A stretch of DNA of 64,000 nucleotides. It comes from Alkalicoccus luteus (GTDB lineage Bacteria > Bacillota > Bacilli > Bacillales > Salisediminibacteriaceae). Below are positions 29,095 through 40,405 of the stretch, piece by piece. Made by a program: the position numbers and the translations under genes. Within the stretch, counting starts at the first letter, position 1; each line of letters starts with the position of its first letter. The stretch lies in assembly GCF_012034335.1 (NCBI RefSeq), contig NZ_JAATHJ010000008.1, positions 1 through 64,000 on the forward strand, read 5' to 3'. The notes under the pieces were generated by a model, which saw only the letters and a list, made by a program, of their open reading frames with translations, was not told the origin of the DNA and ran no database searches.

Positions 29095-29205
29095 TTGACT
29101 TTTGATCATGCCCCGGATAGAATCATGTTTGGGCTCCCTAAAACGGAGTAGCGGAACAGACATGTACGCGCCCCCTCTTTCTGAGAGGGGGCGCTTTTCT
29201 TTTTT
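29095..29205 (+). promoter_or_regulatory. pyrG promoter and CTP-sensing attenuator
   Basis: TTGACT, a 17-nt spacer and TAGAAT (29118-29123) place transcription start at GGGCTCC (29131), the initiation sequence used for reiterative G addition in B. subtilis pyrG. The leader ends in a terminator: GCGCCCCCTCT (29168-29178) pairs with AGAGGGGGCGC, followed by a T-rich run to 29205. Its 5' arm is C/U-rich, so slipped poly-G would pair with it and prevent termination when CTP is low. Confidence 0.85.
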
Positions 29206-29226
29206 GCACACACAGCCCGGACGTAA

Positions 29227-30870
<1,644 letters not shown>

Positions 30871-30884
30871 CCGGTTGTCAAAAG

Positions 30885-30912
30885 AAAGGCCCGGCGGCTG
30901 CCGGGCCTTTTC
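30885..30912 (+). terminator. Intrinsic terminator after pyrG
   Basis: GGCCCGGC/GCCGGGCC around GGCT, followed by TTTT. Confidence 0.85.
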
Positions 30913-30950
30913 CTGTCTTCATTCACTGCGAAAACGATCACGCATGGACA

Positions 30951-30988
30951 AAAGCCCCGCGCTCGAAACCGAGTGCGGGGTTTGCTTT
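30951..30988. terminator. Bidirectional terminator between pyrG and ywjG
   Basis: CCCCGCGCTCG pairs with CGAGTGCGGGG (one G-U) around a 4-nt loop, with an A-tract before and a T-tract after. It serves the convergent minus-strand gene. Confidence 0.75.
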
Positions 30989-31014
30989 AACGCTTTATGA
31001 GACAGGTTCAGCGT

Positions 31015-31521
31015 TCAATCACCGTGCTCTTCCATGATTTCCTGCAGCTGGAAGTAAAGCATGTAGTAAAGGTGAAGCGACACGAGCAGATGCGGCTCTC
31101 CGGTACGTGCGCCGGATTCGGTCGGCAGCAGCGGACGAGTGACGCCTGTCGGAAGCGAAAACGAGCGGATACTGTCCGCTTCCTCAACCGCTTCGGGTGA
31201 GGCGGTGACAAGTACGGCGCCTGCCTCCGCAGCTCGCGTTTCTGCTTCCAGCGTTTCCGTGCGGCTGGATGTGAACACCCAGACGGTATCGAGGTCGGTC
31301 AGCTGCGTTTCTGCTTCAAAACGTTCGGCACCGGTCACGGCATCTGCTCCGTGAACCGCCTGGGAAACGATCCCGCCGAGATCAGCACTCGATGCCACGT
31401 AGAGGTGTCCGTCACCGATCAGACTCTGCGCCGTCATTCTTGCAGCGTCTTCGACATCCTCCTCCAGCAGCTCCAGCTTGTTCAGCAGGCCGCTCACTTG
31501 CGTATCAAACATTTTTTTCAT
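31015..31521 (-). CDS. ywjG: DUF2529 protein YwjG
   Basis: A 168-residue protein of the DUF2529 family with a SIS-like alpha/beta pattern (LYVASSADLGGIVSQA, TVWVFTSSRTETLEAE). Function is unknown. The position between pyrG and spo0F and its opposite orientation match B. subtilis ywjG. No catalytic residues can be assigned. Confidence 0.82.
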   Translation of the reverse strand: MKKMFDTQVSGLLNKLELLEEDVEDAARMTAQSLIGDGHLYVASSADLGGIVSQAVHGADAVTGAERFEAETQLTDLDTVWVFTSSRTETLEAETRAAEAGAVLVTASPEAVEEADSIRSFSLPTGVTRPLLPTESGARTGEPHLLVSLHLYYMLYFQLQEIMEEHGD

Positions 31522-31641
31522 GACGTATCATCCTTTCGTATCCGATCAGCTTAAGCGTATCATGCGCTATTCACTTCTTTCTATCTGTTGCCTGAACAAA
31601 GGCGTTTAAAACCAGACAACAGCGGCTTTTAAAAACAATGA

Positions 31642-31670
31642 TTGATCTTTTCGTTAAGATTCACTATTAT
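31642..31670 (+). promoter_or_regulatory. SigA promoter of spo0F
   Basis: TTGATC, a 17-nt spacer and TATTAT lie 59 nt before the spo0F start. I saw no convincing SigH promoter or Spo0A box, although B. subtilis spo0F uses both. Confidence 0.55.
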
Positions 31671-31728
31671 GGTAACAAAAGGTAATTGAAGGAAGAAAAT
31701 AGGGGAGTATGAAGGAAGGAGAATACGT

Positions 31729-32103
31729 ATGGGCCAGAAACTGCTGGTAGTGGATGATCAAATTGGCATCCGCCTCCTGCTGAAGGAAGTGCTGGAAAAA
31801 GACGGCTATGAAACGTTCGAGGCGTCCAATGGGCAGGCCGCACTCGACATGATTCAGTCCGAAAAACCGGATCTCGTGTTGCTCGATATGAAGATACCGG
31901 GTATGGACGGCATTGAAATTCTCCGTGAAATGCGGGCAAGAAGCATTCCGACAGAAGTATTTATGATGACGGCGTATGGAGAAATGGAGCTGATGAGAGA
32001 AGCAGCAGACCTTGGTGCCTCCCAGCAATTTTCCAAACCGTTTGATATCGATATCGTCCGGCAGAGCGTGCGCCGCTTTTTTGAGGAAAAGGCGAAACTG
32101 TAA
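31729..32103 (+). CDS. spo0F: Sporulation phosphorelay response regulator Spo0F
   Basis: A 124-residue single-domain receiver that accepts phosphate from sporulation kinases and passes it to Spo0B. The acidic pair is in VVDDQ, the phosphorylated residue is Asp53 in LLDMKIPGMDG, the switch Thr is in MMTAYGE and the conserved Lys in FSKPFD. No output domain follows. This is the clearest sign that the organism forms endospores. Confidence 0.95.
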   Translation: MGQKLLVVDDQIGIRLLLKEVLEKDGYETFEASNGQAALDMIQSEKPDLVLLDMKIPGMDGIEILREMRARSIPTEVFMMTAYGEMELMREAADLGASQQFSKPFDIDIVRQSVRRFFEEKAKL

Positions 32104-32154
32104 GCGCTGTCGTTGAAAATAATCGGTTGAAACCCGTGAAATGAGAATGGAATG

Positions 32155-32255
32155 TGCTATAATGAGGGCGTGAGTTTTTCCGGGGTGCAGCTGGTAAAAC
32201 GTCCGAATCATACAAATAAAAGCCGCGATCTTGCACGATCGCTTTTATTTGTATG
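32155..32255 (+). promoter_or_regulatory. fba promoter and long leader hairpin
   Basis: TGCTATAAT (32155-32163) is an extended -10 promoter. About 40 nt into the expected transcript a very long hairpin (32209-32255) forms: CATACAAATAAAAGC pairs with GCTTTTATTTGTATG, and inside it CGATC pairs with GATCG. The 3' arm is U-rich, so it could end spo0F transcripts, attenuate fba, or stabilise its mRNA. Confidence 0.5.
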
Positions 32256-32322
32256 CTTTACCCTGCATCTTTCAGAAAAGCTGAAAGAAGCACGTGACCA
32301 TTCAGAAGGAGGACTTTAGCAC

Positions 32323-33189
32323 ATGCCTTTAGTATCGATGAAAGAGATGCTGGAAACAGCAAAAGCCAATTCTTACGGGGTAGGTCAGTTCAACCTGAAC
32401 AACCTTGAGTTTACGCAGGCGATCCTGCAGGCGGCAGAAGAAGAAAAATCACCGGTTATTCTCGGTGTATCCGAGGGTGCAGCCCGCTACATGGGCGGAT
32501 TTAAATCTGTCGTAGCGATTGTCGAGGGACTTATGGAAAGCTACGGAACGACTGTTCCGGTTGCGATTCACCTGGACCACGGCTCCAGCTTTGAGAAGTG
32601 CGTGGAAGCAATGTATGCCGGCTTCACATCCGTGATGATCGACGGCTCCCACCACCCGCTTGAGGAAAATATTGCGCTTACGAAGAAGGTTGTCGAAGTG
32701 GCACACCTGCTCGGCGTTTCTGTTGAAGCAGAGCTCGGCCGCATCGGCGGACAGGAAGACGACCTGATTGTAGACGACGCTGAAGCGGCGTATGCGATCC
32801 CGTCCGAGTGTGACCAGCTGATCCGTGAAACGAACGTAGACTGCTTCGCACCAGCTCTTGGTTCCGTACACGGCCCATATAAAGGCGAGCCGAACCTCGG
32901 CTTTGACCGCATGGAGGAAATCTCCACAATGACGGAAGTGCCGCTCGTTCTGCACGGCGGAACTGGTATCCCGACAAAGGACATCAAAAAGGCGATTTCA
33001 TTCGGCACAGCTAAAATCAATGTGAACACGGAAAGCCAGATTTCTTCTGCGAAAGCAGTCCGCGAAACGCTCGATGCGAATCCGGACATGATCGACCCGC
33101 GTAAATACCTCGGGCCGGCCCGTGAAGCGATCAAGGAAACCGTGATTGGTAAAATGCGCGAGTTCGGTTCTTCCGGCCAGGCGCAGTAA
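32323..33189 (+). CDS. fba: Class II fructose-bisphosphate aldolase
   Basis: A 288-residue zinc aldolase of glycolysis and gluconeogenesis. Zinc and catalytic motifs: [29 protein letters not shown] and [15 protein letters not shown] precedes the ATG. It is followed by transaldolase and later by GlpX, giving a sugar-phosphate cluster. Confidence 0.95.
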   Translation: MPLVSMKEMLETAKANSYGVGQFNLNNLEFTQAILQAAEEEKSPVILGVSEGAARYMGGFKSVVAIVEGLMESYGTTVPVAIHLDHGSSFEKCVEAMYAGFTSVMIDGSHHPLEENIALTKKVVEVAHLLGVSVEAELGRIGGQEDDLIVDDAEAAYAIPSECDQLIRETNVDCFAPALGSVHGPYKGEPNLGFDRMEEISTMTEVPLVLHGGTGIPTKDIKKAISFGTAKINVNTESQISSAKAVRETLDANPDMIDPRKYLGPAREAIKETVIGKMREFGSSGQAQ

Positions 33190-33198
33190 GCAAAAGGA

Positions 33199-33232
33199 GA
33201 AGGAGGTCAGCAGTGCGCTGACTCCTTCTTTT
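33199..33232 (+). terminator. Intrinsic terminator after fba
   Basis: AAGGAGGTCAGC pairs with GCTGACTCCTT (one bulge), followed by CTTTT. Confidence 0.75.
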
Positions 33233-33303
33233 CCATCATGAGAGAAAGCGTTATCATTCGCCGGCAGCGTCCGGCCAATCCGCAGCGGAGGAGGAAGACA
33301 GCA

Positions 33304-33951
33304 GTGAAATTTTTTATTGATTCAGCGAATACAGATGAAATCCGCCAGGCTCAGGAGCTTGGCATTCTGGCAGGGGTGACCACGAATCCGTCTCTCGTCG
33401 CCAAAGAAGGGGCAGACTTTCATGAAAGGCTCCGGGAAATTACGAGCTTCGTCGAGGAGTCTGTCAGTGCGGAAGTAATCGCGACAGACGCGGACGGCAT
33501 GATCCGGGAAGGGAAAGAACTTGCGGAAATCGCACCGAACATTACCGTGAAGGTGCCGATGACACTGGAAGGTCTGAAAGCTGTTCGGACGTTCAGCAGC
33601 CTCGGGATCAAAACAAATGTGACGCTCGTCTTTTCCGCGAATCAGGCGCTGCTTGCTGCTCGGGCAGGCGCGAGCTACGTATCGCCGTTTCTCGGCAGGC
33701 TCGATGACATCGGACACGACGGTCTGGAGCTGATTGGCACAATCTCCGACATGTTTGATTTGCACGGCATCGAAACGGAAATCATCGCAGCTTCGATCCG
33801 CCATCCGCAGCACGTGACAGAATCGGCTCTGCGCGGCGCGCATATTGCGACGCTTCCGTGGAAAGTGGTCGAGCAGCTGACGAAGCATCCACTCACCGAC
33901 ATCGGCATTGAAAAATTCCTCAGCGACTGGCAGAAAAGCCAGAACGCCTGA
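33304..33951 (+). CDS. tal: Transaldolase (YwjH type)
   Basis: A 215-residue short transaldolase of the TalC/fructose-6-phosphate aldolase-like subfamily. The Schiff-base lysine lies in [23 protein letters not shown] is the usual N-terminus. The GTG at 33304 follows GGAGGAGGAAGA, so the 22 extra upstream codons are not used. It belongs to the non-oxidative pentose phosphate pathway, like the rpiB gene at 52.5 kb. Confidence 0.92.
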   Translation: MKFFIDSANTDEIRQAQELGILAGVTTNPSLVAKEGADFHERLREITSFVEESVSAEVIATDADGMIREGKELAEIAPNITVKVPMTLEGLKAVRTFSSLGIKTNVTLVFSANQALLAARAGASYVSPFLGRLDDIGHDGLELIGTISDMFDLHGIETEIIAASIRHPQHVTESALRGAHIATLPWKVVEQLTKHPLTDIGIEKFLSDWQKSQNA

Positions 33952-34064
33952 TAAAGCAAACTGACAGAGGCGGACCTGGCGTCCGCCCGTTTTTCTCCGT
34001 ACGAAAACAGCCCCGGGTACGCAGCATGAATCATCTCATTTTCGTTCAAGGAAGGAACCACGTG

Positions 34065-35351
34065 ATGGATAAACTATTAATTGAAGGCGGTCACCTGCTC
34101 GAAGGCAGTGTCTCGGTCAGTGGTGCTAAAAACAGCGCTGTTGCCCTGATTCCGGCAGCCATGCTGGCAGACTCCACCGTCGTCATTGACAATCTGCCTG
34201 CTATTTCAGATGTAGGCATACTCGCAGATCTGCTTCAGGAAGCAGGAGCGGAAACAGAATTTATAAATGGAGCACTTTCCATCAACCCGGAGCGGATGAT
34301 CGCGATGCCGCTGCCGAACGGCCGTGTGAAAAAACTGCGTGCCTCCTATTATATGATGGGAGCGATGCTGGGACGATTCGGGAAGGCGGTTATTGGTCTC
34401 CCCGGCGGATGTAACCTCGGTCCGCGGCCGATTGACCAGCATATTAAAGGGTTCGAAGCGCTCGGTGCAAAAGTAACAAACGAGCAGGGAGCGATTTACC
34501 TGCAGGCTGAAAAGCTGACCGGAGCGCGAATCTACCTGGACGTCGTAAGCGTCGGCGCCACCATTAACATCATGCTTGCAGCTGTTAAAGCCGAAGGACG
34601 CACGGTGATCGAGAACGCGGCGAAGGAGCCGGAGATCATCGATGTTGCGACGCTGTTAACGAACATGGGAGCAGAAATAAAAGGAGCAGGAACGAACGTC
34701 ATCCGTATCGAAGGGGTAAAGGAGCTTCACGGATGCCGTCATTCGATCATTCCTGACCGCATTGAAGCCGGTACGTATATGATTTTTGCAGCAGCAATGG
34801 GGCGCGGTGTGACGGTCGATAATATTATTCCGCTTCACTTGGAGGCGCTCATGTCGAAGCTGCGCGAAATGGGCGTACATATCACAGAAAGCGAGGATGC
34901 GGTTCATATCGAACGGACAGATCATCTGAAGCCGGTTGATATTAAGACGCTCGTCTATCCTGGGTTCGCGACCGACCTGCAGCAGCCGGTGACGGCACTG
35001 ATGACGCAGGCTGACGGGTCGAGCATGGTCACAGATACGATTTACAGCGCCCGCTTTAAGCATACGGACGAACTTCGGCGCATGGGCGCGGATATCAAAG
35101 TGGAAGGCCGGGCCGCGCTTGTCAGCGGAGCCTCCCGTTTGCAGGGAGCCCGCGTCCGGGCGACCGATCTGCGGGCTGGAGCAGCACTCGTCGCTGCCGG
35201 CCTGATTGCAGACGGCGTGACGGAAATCACGGACGTGCACCACATTGACCGCGGCTATGCCAACCTTGAAGAGAAGCTGAATGCGCTTGGAGCAAACGTA
35301 TGGCGGGAAAAGCTTTCGATGGAAGAGGAAGAAGAAATTAAAAATTCATAA
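34065..35351 (+). CDS. murA2: UDP-N-acetylglucosamine 1-carboxyvinyltransferase (MurAB/MurZ)
   Basis: A 428-residue enzyme that transfers enolpyruvate from PEP to UDP-GlcNAc, the first committed step of peptidoglycan synthesis. The catalytic cysteine, target of fosfomycin, is Cys116 in [11 protein letters not shown]. The ATG at 34065 (MDKLLIEGG) behind AAGGAAGGA is preferred over an upstream in-frame start. The location between tal and glpX corresponds to the second Bacillus paralogue, murAB. Confidence 0.93.
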   Translation: MDKLLIEGGHLLEGSVSVSGAKNSAVALIPAAMLADSTVVIDNLPAISDVGILADLLQEAGAETEFINGALSINPERMIAMPLPNGRVKKLRASYYMMGAMLGRFGKAVIGLPGGCNLGPRPIDQHIKGFEALGAKVTNEQGAIYLQAEKLTGARIYLDVVSVGATINIMLAAVKAEGRTVIENAAKEPEIIDVATLLTNMGAEIKGAGTNVIRIEGVKELHGCRHSIIPDRIEAGTYMIFAAAMGRGVTVDNIIPLHLEALMSKLREMGVHITESEDAVHIERTDHLKPVDIKTLVYPGFATDLQQPVTALMTQADGSSMVTDTIYSARFKHTDELRRMGADIKVEGRAALVSGASRLQGARVRATDLRAGAALVAAGLIADGVTEITDVHHIDRGYANLEEKLNALGANVWREKLSMEEEEEIKNS

Positions 35352-35366
35352 CGGGAGGAATGCAGG

Positions 35367-36335
35367 ATGGAGCGCAGTTTATCGATGGAGCTGGTCCGGG
35401 TTACGGAAGCAGCGGCCCTTGCGTCGGCGCGCTGGATGGGCCGCGGCCAGAAGGATGAGGCCGACAACGCGGCAACAGAAGCGATGCGTGACGTATTCGA
35501 CACGATTCCAATGAAAGGCACAGTCGTCATCGGCGAAGGCGAAATGGACGAAGCACCGATGCTCTACATTGGTGAACGCCTCGGCAACGGCTATGGCCCG
35601 CGCGTGGACGTCGCTGTCGATCCGCTTGAAGGGACGAACATCGTCGCAAGCGGCGGCTGGAATGCGCTTGCGGTTCTCGGAGTAGCTGATAAAGGGCACC
35701 TCCTGCACGCCCCTGATATGTATATGGATAAAATTGCAGTCGGACCGGACTGCGTCGGCAAAATCAGCCTGGATGCGTCCGTCGAACAAAACATTCAGGC
35801 GGTTGCCGCGGCCAAAGGCAAAGACGTGGAAGACATCGTCGTCGCCATTCTCGACCGCGAACGTCATCAAACGCTCGTCTCTGATATCCGCAGCGCCGGT
35901 GCGCGGATCAAGCTGATGGGAGACGGGGACGTTGCTGCAGCGATCAACACGGCATTCGACGATACCGGCGTTGACCTCATGCTCGGCTCCGGCGGTGCTC
36001 CGGAAGGGGTGCTTGCAGCAATTGGTCTCAAGTGTCTCGGCGGAGAGATTCAGGGAAGACTACTGCCGAGCTCCGATGAGGAAGTGGAACGTTGCCACCG
36101 GATGGGTATCGGCGACGTGAACCGGGTGCTTCACATGGATGACCTCGTATCCGGTGAAGATGCTATTTTTGCCGCTACCGGCGTAACGGACGGCGAGCTG
36201 TTAAAAGGTGTCCGCTACAAGGCGCAGACAGGCGCCACCCACTCGCTCGTTATGCGGGCCAAGTCAGGAACGGTCCGCTTCGTGGAAGGCGACCACCGTC
36301 TTGATAAAAAGCCTGACTTCGTTATCCGGGGGTAG
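35367..36335 (+). CDS. glpX: Class II fructose-1,6-bisphosphatase
   Basis: A 322-residue GlpX-type phosphatase for gluconeogenesis. Metal-binding motifs are [11 protein letters not shown] and [17 protein letters not shown] is typical of the family. Fifteen nt separate it from murA2. Gluconeogenic capacity agrees with the abundance of fatty-acid and ketone-body genes in this window. Confidence 0.94.
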   Translation: MERSLSMELVRVTEAAALASARWMGRGQKDEADNAATEAMRDVFDTIPMKGTVVIGEGEMDEAPMLYIGERLGNGYGPRVDVAVDPLEGTNIVASGGWNALAVLGVADKGHLLHAPDMYMDKIAVGPDCVGKISLDASVEQNIQAVAAAKGKDVEDIVVAILDRERHQTLVSDIRSAGARIKLMGDGDVAAAINTAFDDTGVDLMLGSGGAPEGVLAAIGLKCLGGEIQGRLLPSSDEEVERCHRMGIGDVNRVLHMDDLVSGEDAIFAATGVTDGELLKGVRYKAQTGATHSLVMRAKSGTVRFVEGDHRLDKKPDFVIRG

Positions 36336-36350
36336 CCGCCGTGTTGCCCC

Positions 36351-36398
36351 GGCTGCAGCGTCCGCTTCGTACCATTTACGAAGCGTACAGCCCGTTTT
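36351..36398 (+). terminator. Intrinsic terminator after glpX
   Basis: CGCTTCGT/ACGAAGCG form a perfect 8-bp inner stem, closed by GGCTG/CAGCC, followed by TTTT. Confidence 0.7.
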
Positions 36399-36564
36399 CC
36401 TCGTACTTCCGCATACCGTCCTCCCTTGTCAGTCCAGCTGGTTTATGATTAGATAAATAAGTCTCATCTCGTACCGACAGTAAACGATCGCTGCCGGACG
36501 CTTCCTGCTGGATTTTTGGGAGCGCCGTTCAGCTTGAAAACGAAGAAAAGGTTTGGTGACATAA

Positions 36565-37836
36565 ATGGGTGTAACATTAAATGAAATGGAGCATATGAAG
36601 CTGAAAGAGCTTTATGCGCTAGCGAAGGAACATAAAGTTTCCTACTACAGCCAGCTGACGAAAAAAGAGCTGATTTTTGCTATTTTTAAAAAACAGGCTG
36701 AGAACGAAGACCTGATGTTTATGGAGGGGATCCTGGAAATTATCCAGTCGGAAGGCTTTGGCTTTCTGCGGTCTAATACATACAAGCCGAGCCCTCAGGA
36801 CATATACATTTCCGCCTCGCAGATCCGCCGCTTCAGGCTCCGTAACGGCGATAAAGTCTCCGGTAAAGTAAGAAAACCGAAGGAAAACGAACGCTACTAC
36901 GGTCTGCTGCAGGTCGCAGCTGTGAATGGGGAAGACCCGGACAAAGCATCCGAGCGCCCGCATTTTCCACAGCTGACGCCGCTTTACCCGGACCATAAGA
37001 TGAAGCTGGAGCACGAGCCGAAAATGGTCGCCTCACGCGTACTCGATATGATTTCTCCAGTCGGCTACGGTCAGCGCGGACTGATTGTCGCGCCTCCGAA
37101 AGCCGGTAAAACGCTTCTCTTAAAAGAAGTCGCCAACAGCATCGCCGTCAATCATCCGGACATGGAAATCATCGTGCTGCTCATCGACGAGCGCCCGGAA
37201 GAAGTGACGGATATGGAACGCTCGGTGAAAGGGGAAGTCGTCAGCTCCACGTTTGATGAAGTGCCGGAAAACCACATCAAAGTAGCCGAGCTCGTACTCG
37301 ACCGTGCAATGCGGCTTGTCGAAGCGAAGAAGGACGTCGTCATTCTCATGGACAGCATCACGCGCCTGGCACGCGCCTATAACCTCGTCGTACCGCCAAG
37401 CGGGCGGACGCTTTCCGGCGGGATCGACCCGGCGAGCTTCCACCGTCCGAAGCGCTTTTTTGGAGCCGCCCGGAACATTGAAGAAGGCGGCAGCCTGACG
37501 ATTCTCGCAACAGCGCTCGTCGAAACCGGCTCACGCATGGATGACGTCATTTATGAAGAATTTAAAGGGACCGGCAACATGGAGCTGCATCTCGACCGAA
37601 AGCTTGCCGAGCGCCGCATTTATCCGGCGATCGACATTCGCCGCTCCAGCACGCGTCGTGAAGAGCTGCTTCTGCCGAAAGAGCAGATTGAGAACCTGTG
37701 GGCGATCCGCCGCACGCTGAACGACCAGCCGGACTTCATGGAAAAGTTCCTGAAAAAGGTCAAGGAAACAAAAACGAACGAAGAGCTGTTCGATTCGCTG
37801 AAGCGGGCATCCAAGCCGAAGTCCTCCGACAAATAA
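36565..37836 (+). CDS. rho: Transcription termination factor Rho
   Basis: A 423-residue hexameric RNA helicase. The N-terminal Rho_N domain (MKLKELYALAKEHKV) precedes a cold-shock RNA-binding fold (GFGFLRS), Walker A (APPKAGKTLLLKE), Walker B (VVILMDSITRLARAYN) and the Q/R loops (PPSGRTLSGGIDP). There is no large insertion domain. It is a monocistronic-looking gene between glpX and rpmE, as in B. subtilis. Confidence 0.96.
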   Translation: MGVTLNEMEHMKLKELYALAKEHKVSYYSQLTKKELIFAIFKKQAENEDLMFMEGILEIIQSEGFGFLRSNTYKPSPQDIYISASQIRRFRLRNGDKVSGKVRKPKENERYYGLLQVAAVNGEDPDKASERPHFPQLTPLYPDHKMKLEHEPKMVASRVLDMISPVGYGQRGLIVAPPKAGKTLLLKEVANSIAVNHPDMEIIVLLIDERPEEVTDMERSVKGEVVSSTFDEVPENHIKVAELVLDRAMRLVEAKKDVVILMDSITRLARAYNLVVPPSGRTLSGGIDPASFHRPKRFFGAARNIEEGGSLTILATALVETGSRMDDVIYEEFKGTGNMELHLDRKLAERRIYPAIDIRRSSTRREELLLPKEQIENLWAIRRTLNDQPDFMEKFLKKVKETKTNEELFDSLKRASKPKSSDK

Positions 37837-37865
37837 TCCGGTGCCGCAGCCGGATGAAATAGGAC

Positions 37866-37894
37866 TTGCATTCCGCCTGTCTGCTTGTTATACT
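37866..37894 (+). promoter_or_regulatory. SigA promoter of the L31 gene
   Basis: TTGCAT, an exact 17-nt spacer and TATACT, 77 nt before the start codon. No Zur-like palindrome is seen near it. Confidence 0.65.
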
Positions 37895-37970
37895 CCATCT
37901 ATGTGTGAAGAAGTTAGTGCACAGACTTACTCTGTTTCGAGAGATTCAGGGCGGAAGGAGTTGAAAAGAC

Positions 37971-38213
37971 ATGAAACAAGGAATTCACCCGGAATACCGT
38001 AAAGTCGTATTCAAAGATTCCAGTACTGGCTTCATGTTCTTGAGTGGATCTACAGCGAGCACGAATCAGGAAATCGAGTGGGAAGACGGGAACACATACC
38101 CGCTTTACACTGTCGAAGTTTCTTCTGATTCCCACCCGTTCTACACTGGCAAGCAGAAGTTTGCTGATGCAGGCGGACGCGTAGACAAGTTCAAGAAGAA
38201 GTACGGAATGTAA
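37971..38213 (+). CDS. rpmE2: Ribosomal protein L31, type B
   Basis: An 80-residue bL31 of the zinc-independent B type: it contains no cysteine at all, whereas A-type L31 has a CxxC zinc site. [12 protein letters not shown] and the terminal [11 protein letters not shown] are characteristic. A GGAAGGAG precedes the ATG. In B. subtilis the rho-linked locus holds the A-type rpmE and the B-type (ytiA) is elsewhere and under Zur, so the form at this locus differs. Confidence 0.92.
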   Translation: MKQGIHPEYRKVVFKDSSTGFMFLSGSTASTNQEIEWEDGNTYPLYTVEVSSDSHPFYTGKQKFADAGGRVDKFKKKYGM

Positions 38214-38263
38214 GCAGACTCATTCAGAGAAACGGCCGGATCATTCCGGCCCGACTCTGTCAG

Positions 38264-38343
38264 AACACGTGCGGAACCGACGCTGGATTACCCGTTGGAG
38301 CTCAGGCTCTTACCGGATGCGTCGCGGATGCCGTGTTTTTTTT
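38264..38343 (+). terminator. Nested multi-helix element ending in a T-run, before tdk
   Basis: AACACG/CGTGTT form an outer stem, CGACGC/GCGTCG a middle stem, CCG/CGG and GAGC/GCTC inner stems, separated by internal loops, and eight T follow. It is an unusually elaborate terminator for the L31 gene or a regulatory leader of tdk. Confidence 0.5.
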
Positions 38344-38394
38344 ATGATAATTTGACCGTCCTACATACAAAAACGTGAACAGGGAGCGTCGCCT

Positions 38395-39024
38395 ATGCAT
38401 CTGACCAGTAAAGAAGGCTGGATTGAAGTCGTCTGCGGCAGCATGTTTTCCGGAAAATCGGAGGAGCTGATCCGCCGGGTCCGCCGCGCAAGCTTCGGCC
38501 GCCAGAAGATACAGGTTTTCAAGCCGCAGCTTGACGACCGCTACAGTGAAACCGAAGTCGTCTCGCACAACGGGTCAAAAGTGTACGCGTATCCGGTGAC
38601 GGATTCCGAAGATATTTACACCCTGCTTAAAAAAGATACGCAGGTAGTGGCAATCGATGAAATTCAGTTTTTCGACCCGGCCATCGTCGACGTCGTGCAG
38701 ACGCTGGCGGATGACAACAAGCGCGTCATCTGCGCCGGACTGGATCAGGATTTCCGGGGCGAACCGTTCGGCTGCATGCCGATGCTGCTTTCACTCGCTG
38801 AATCAGTGACGAAGCTGCAGGCAATCTGCCTTTCCTGCGGCTCGCCTGCAAGCCGCACGCAGCGTCTGATTAACGGCAATCCGGCCTCCTACGATGATCC
38901 GATCATCCTCGTCGGTGCCTCCGAGCAGTACGAGCCGCGCTGCCGCCACTGCCACGACGTGCCCGGCAGACCGAAAACGACCCACGTTCCAGCCATTAAC
39001 CTGGCCCGTAACACCGATCAGTGA
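38395..39024 (+). CDS. tdk: Thymidine kinase
   Basis: A 209-residue type II thymidine kinase for nucleoside salvage. Walker A is [15 protein letters not shown], the Asp-containing motif is AIDEIQFFD, and the lasso-domain zinc ligands are in CLSCG and CRHCH. The GGGAGCG ribosome site precedes the ATG. Confidence 0.95.
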   Translation: MHLTSKEGWIEVVCGSMFSGKSEELIRRVRRASFGRQKIQVFKPQLDDRYSETEVVSHNGSKVYAYPVTDSEDIYTLLKKDTQVVAIDEIQFFDPAIVDVVQTLADDNKRVICAGLDQDFRGEPFGCMPMLLSLAESVTKLQAICLSCGSPASRTQRLINGNPASYDDPIILVGASEQYEPRCRHCHDVPGRPKTTHVPAINLARNTDQ

Positions 39025-39028
39025 CCGA

Positions 39029-39066
39029 AAAGTCAGCTTGCGTCTTTGCGCACAGCTGGCTTTTTT
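39029..39066 (+). terminator. Intrinsic terminator after tdk
   Basis: AGTCAGCT pairs with AGCTGGCT, with GCG/CGC inside, followed by six T. Confidence 0.75.
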
Positions 39067-39100
39067 GCTGCATGTGCCCGGCTCTAACTGACGCTTATTC

Positions 39101-39116
39101 TATCTGTACGGAAAAA
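39101..39116 (+). promoter_or_regulatory. Candidate activator half-site upstream of the sigma-54 promoter
   Basis: ATCTGTACGGAAAA matches the half-sites found in the two palindromes at 42497 and 42576 (ATCTGTACGAAAA on the opposite strand, and ATCTGTACATGAA). It is about 20 nt upstream of the -24 element, closer than usual for a bacterial enhancer. Confidence 0.4.
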
Positions 39117-39133
39117 TGAACACTTTACGGGAG

Positions 39134-39149
39134 TGGCACGTTTATTGCA
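39134..39149 (+). promoter_or_regulatory. Sigma-54 (SigL) promoter of the thiolase-activator operon
   Basis: TGGCACGTTTATTGCA is a perfect match to the -24/-12 consensus TGGCAC-N5-TTGCA. It lies 43 nt before the thiolase start. A SigL-dependent activator is encoded two genes downstream. Confidence 0.85.
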
Positions 39150-39192
39150 TGATAAAGAAAGCGCATACGTAAAATAAAAGGAGGACATACAC

Positions 39193-40383
39193 ATGCGAAA
39201 TGTTGTTATTGCAAGCGCAGCACGAACGCCGGTCGGAAATTTTGGAGGTGCCCTTTCCGGAGTATCAGCCGTTGAACTCGGGGCACATGCCGCAAAGGAA
39301 GCGGTCCAGCGGGCAGGCATTCAGCCTGATCAGATTGAGGATGTCTATATCGGGAACGTCTTGTCTGCAGGACTTGGACAAAACGTAGCACGGCAGACGG
39401 CGATAAAGGCCGGAATTCCGGACACGGTACCGGCGACGACAATCAATAAGCTCTGCGGATCCGGGCTCCGGTCGGTGAGCATGGCGGCCCAGTTTATTAT
39501 GCTCGGCGATGCCGATATTATTCTCGCCGGGGGCACAGAAAGCATGAGCAACGCGCCTTACGTGATGCCCGGAGCCAGGTGGGGCCAGCGCATGGGCGAC
39601 GGCAAACTCGTCGATACAATGCTCAAAGACGGACTGATGGACGCCTTTAAGCCGGTGCATATGGGCATTACGGCTGAAAACATCGCAGAACGATGGGGCA
39701 TCTCCCGTGAACGGCAGGATGACTTTGCGCTGGAAAGCCAGCAGCGTGCGGGCCGTGCCGTGGAAGAAGGACGCTTCCGGGATGAAATTGTGCCGGTCGA
39801 CGTACCAGGCCGTCGCGGAGAAGTAACAACAGTAGCAGACGACGAGTTTCCGAAGCCGAACGTGACGATCGAAAAGCTGGCTAAGCTGAAGCCGGCCTTC
39901 AAAAAAGAAGGCGGCACCGTGACAGCAGGAAACGCTTCCGGCATTAACGATGGGGCAGCGATGCTCGTCGTCATGTCAGAAGAGAAGGCAAACGAGCTCG
40001 GCGTAAAGCCGCTCGCTGTCTTAAAAGCGTACGGCAATGCAGCACTTGACCCGGATATTATGGGCTACGGGCCGGTTCCTGCTGCGAAACAGGCGTTGGA
40101 GCGTGCCGGCTGGGCCATCGATGATCTTGACGTTGTGGAAGCAAACGAAGCATTTGCAGCCCAGTCGCTTGCAGTCGTCGATGATTTAAAGCTCGATCCG
40201 GCAAAAGTGAACGTTAACGGTGGCGCCATTGCACTCGGACACCCGATCGGAGCATCCGGAGCGCGCGTGCTGACGACGCTGCTGTACGAATTAAAACGAA
40301 GCGGGAAGAGCCGTGGCATGGCAGCACTTTGCATCGGCGGCGGACAGGGAACAGCACTCCTCGTCGAACGTTCAGAGCAGTAA
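39193..40383 (+). CDS. Acetyl-CoA acetyltransferase (thiolase), SigL-controlled
   Basis: A 396-residue thiolase with nucleophile Cys88 ([10 protein letters not shown]), [10 protein letters not shown] and the second cysteine in CIGGGQGT. Its likely job is to cleave acetoacetyl-CoA to two acetyl-CoA in the pathway served by the CoA transferase at 42715. The AAGGAGGAC ribosome site is ideal. It shares a sigma-54 promoter with the downstream activator gene, 22 nt away. It is distinct from the thiolase at 18373. Confidence 0.92.
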   Translation: MRNVVIASAARTPVGNFGGALSGVSAVELGAHAAKEAVQRAGIQPDQIEDVYIGNVLSAGLGQNVARQTAIKAGIPDTVPATTINKLCGSGLRSVSMAAQFIMLGDADIILAGGTESMSNAPYVMPGARWGQRMGDGKLVDTMLKDGLMDAFKPVHMGITAENIAERWGISRERQDDFALESQQRAGRAVEEGRFRDEIVPVDVPGRRGEVTTVADDEFPKPNVTIEKLAKLKPAFKKEGGTVTAGNASGINDGAAMLVVMSEEKANELGVKPLAVLKAYGNAALDPDIMGYGPVPAAKQALERAGWAIDDLDVVEANEAFAAQSLAVVDDLKLDPAKVNVNGGAIALGHPIGASGARVLTTLLYELKRSGKSRGMAALCIGGGQGTALLVERSEQ

Positions 40384-40405
40384 CCCGCATGAAGGAGAGA
40401 CCGAT

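Noticed and set aside
33238-33303. N-terminal extension of transaldolase
   Set aside because: The GTG at 33304 has a strong ribosome site and gives the family N-terminus; the extension starts at the fba terminator.
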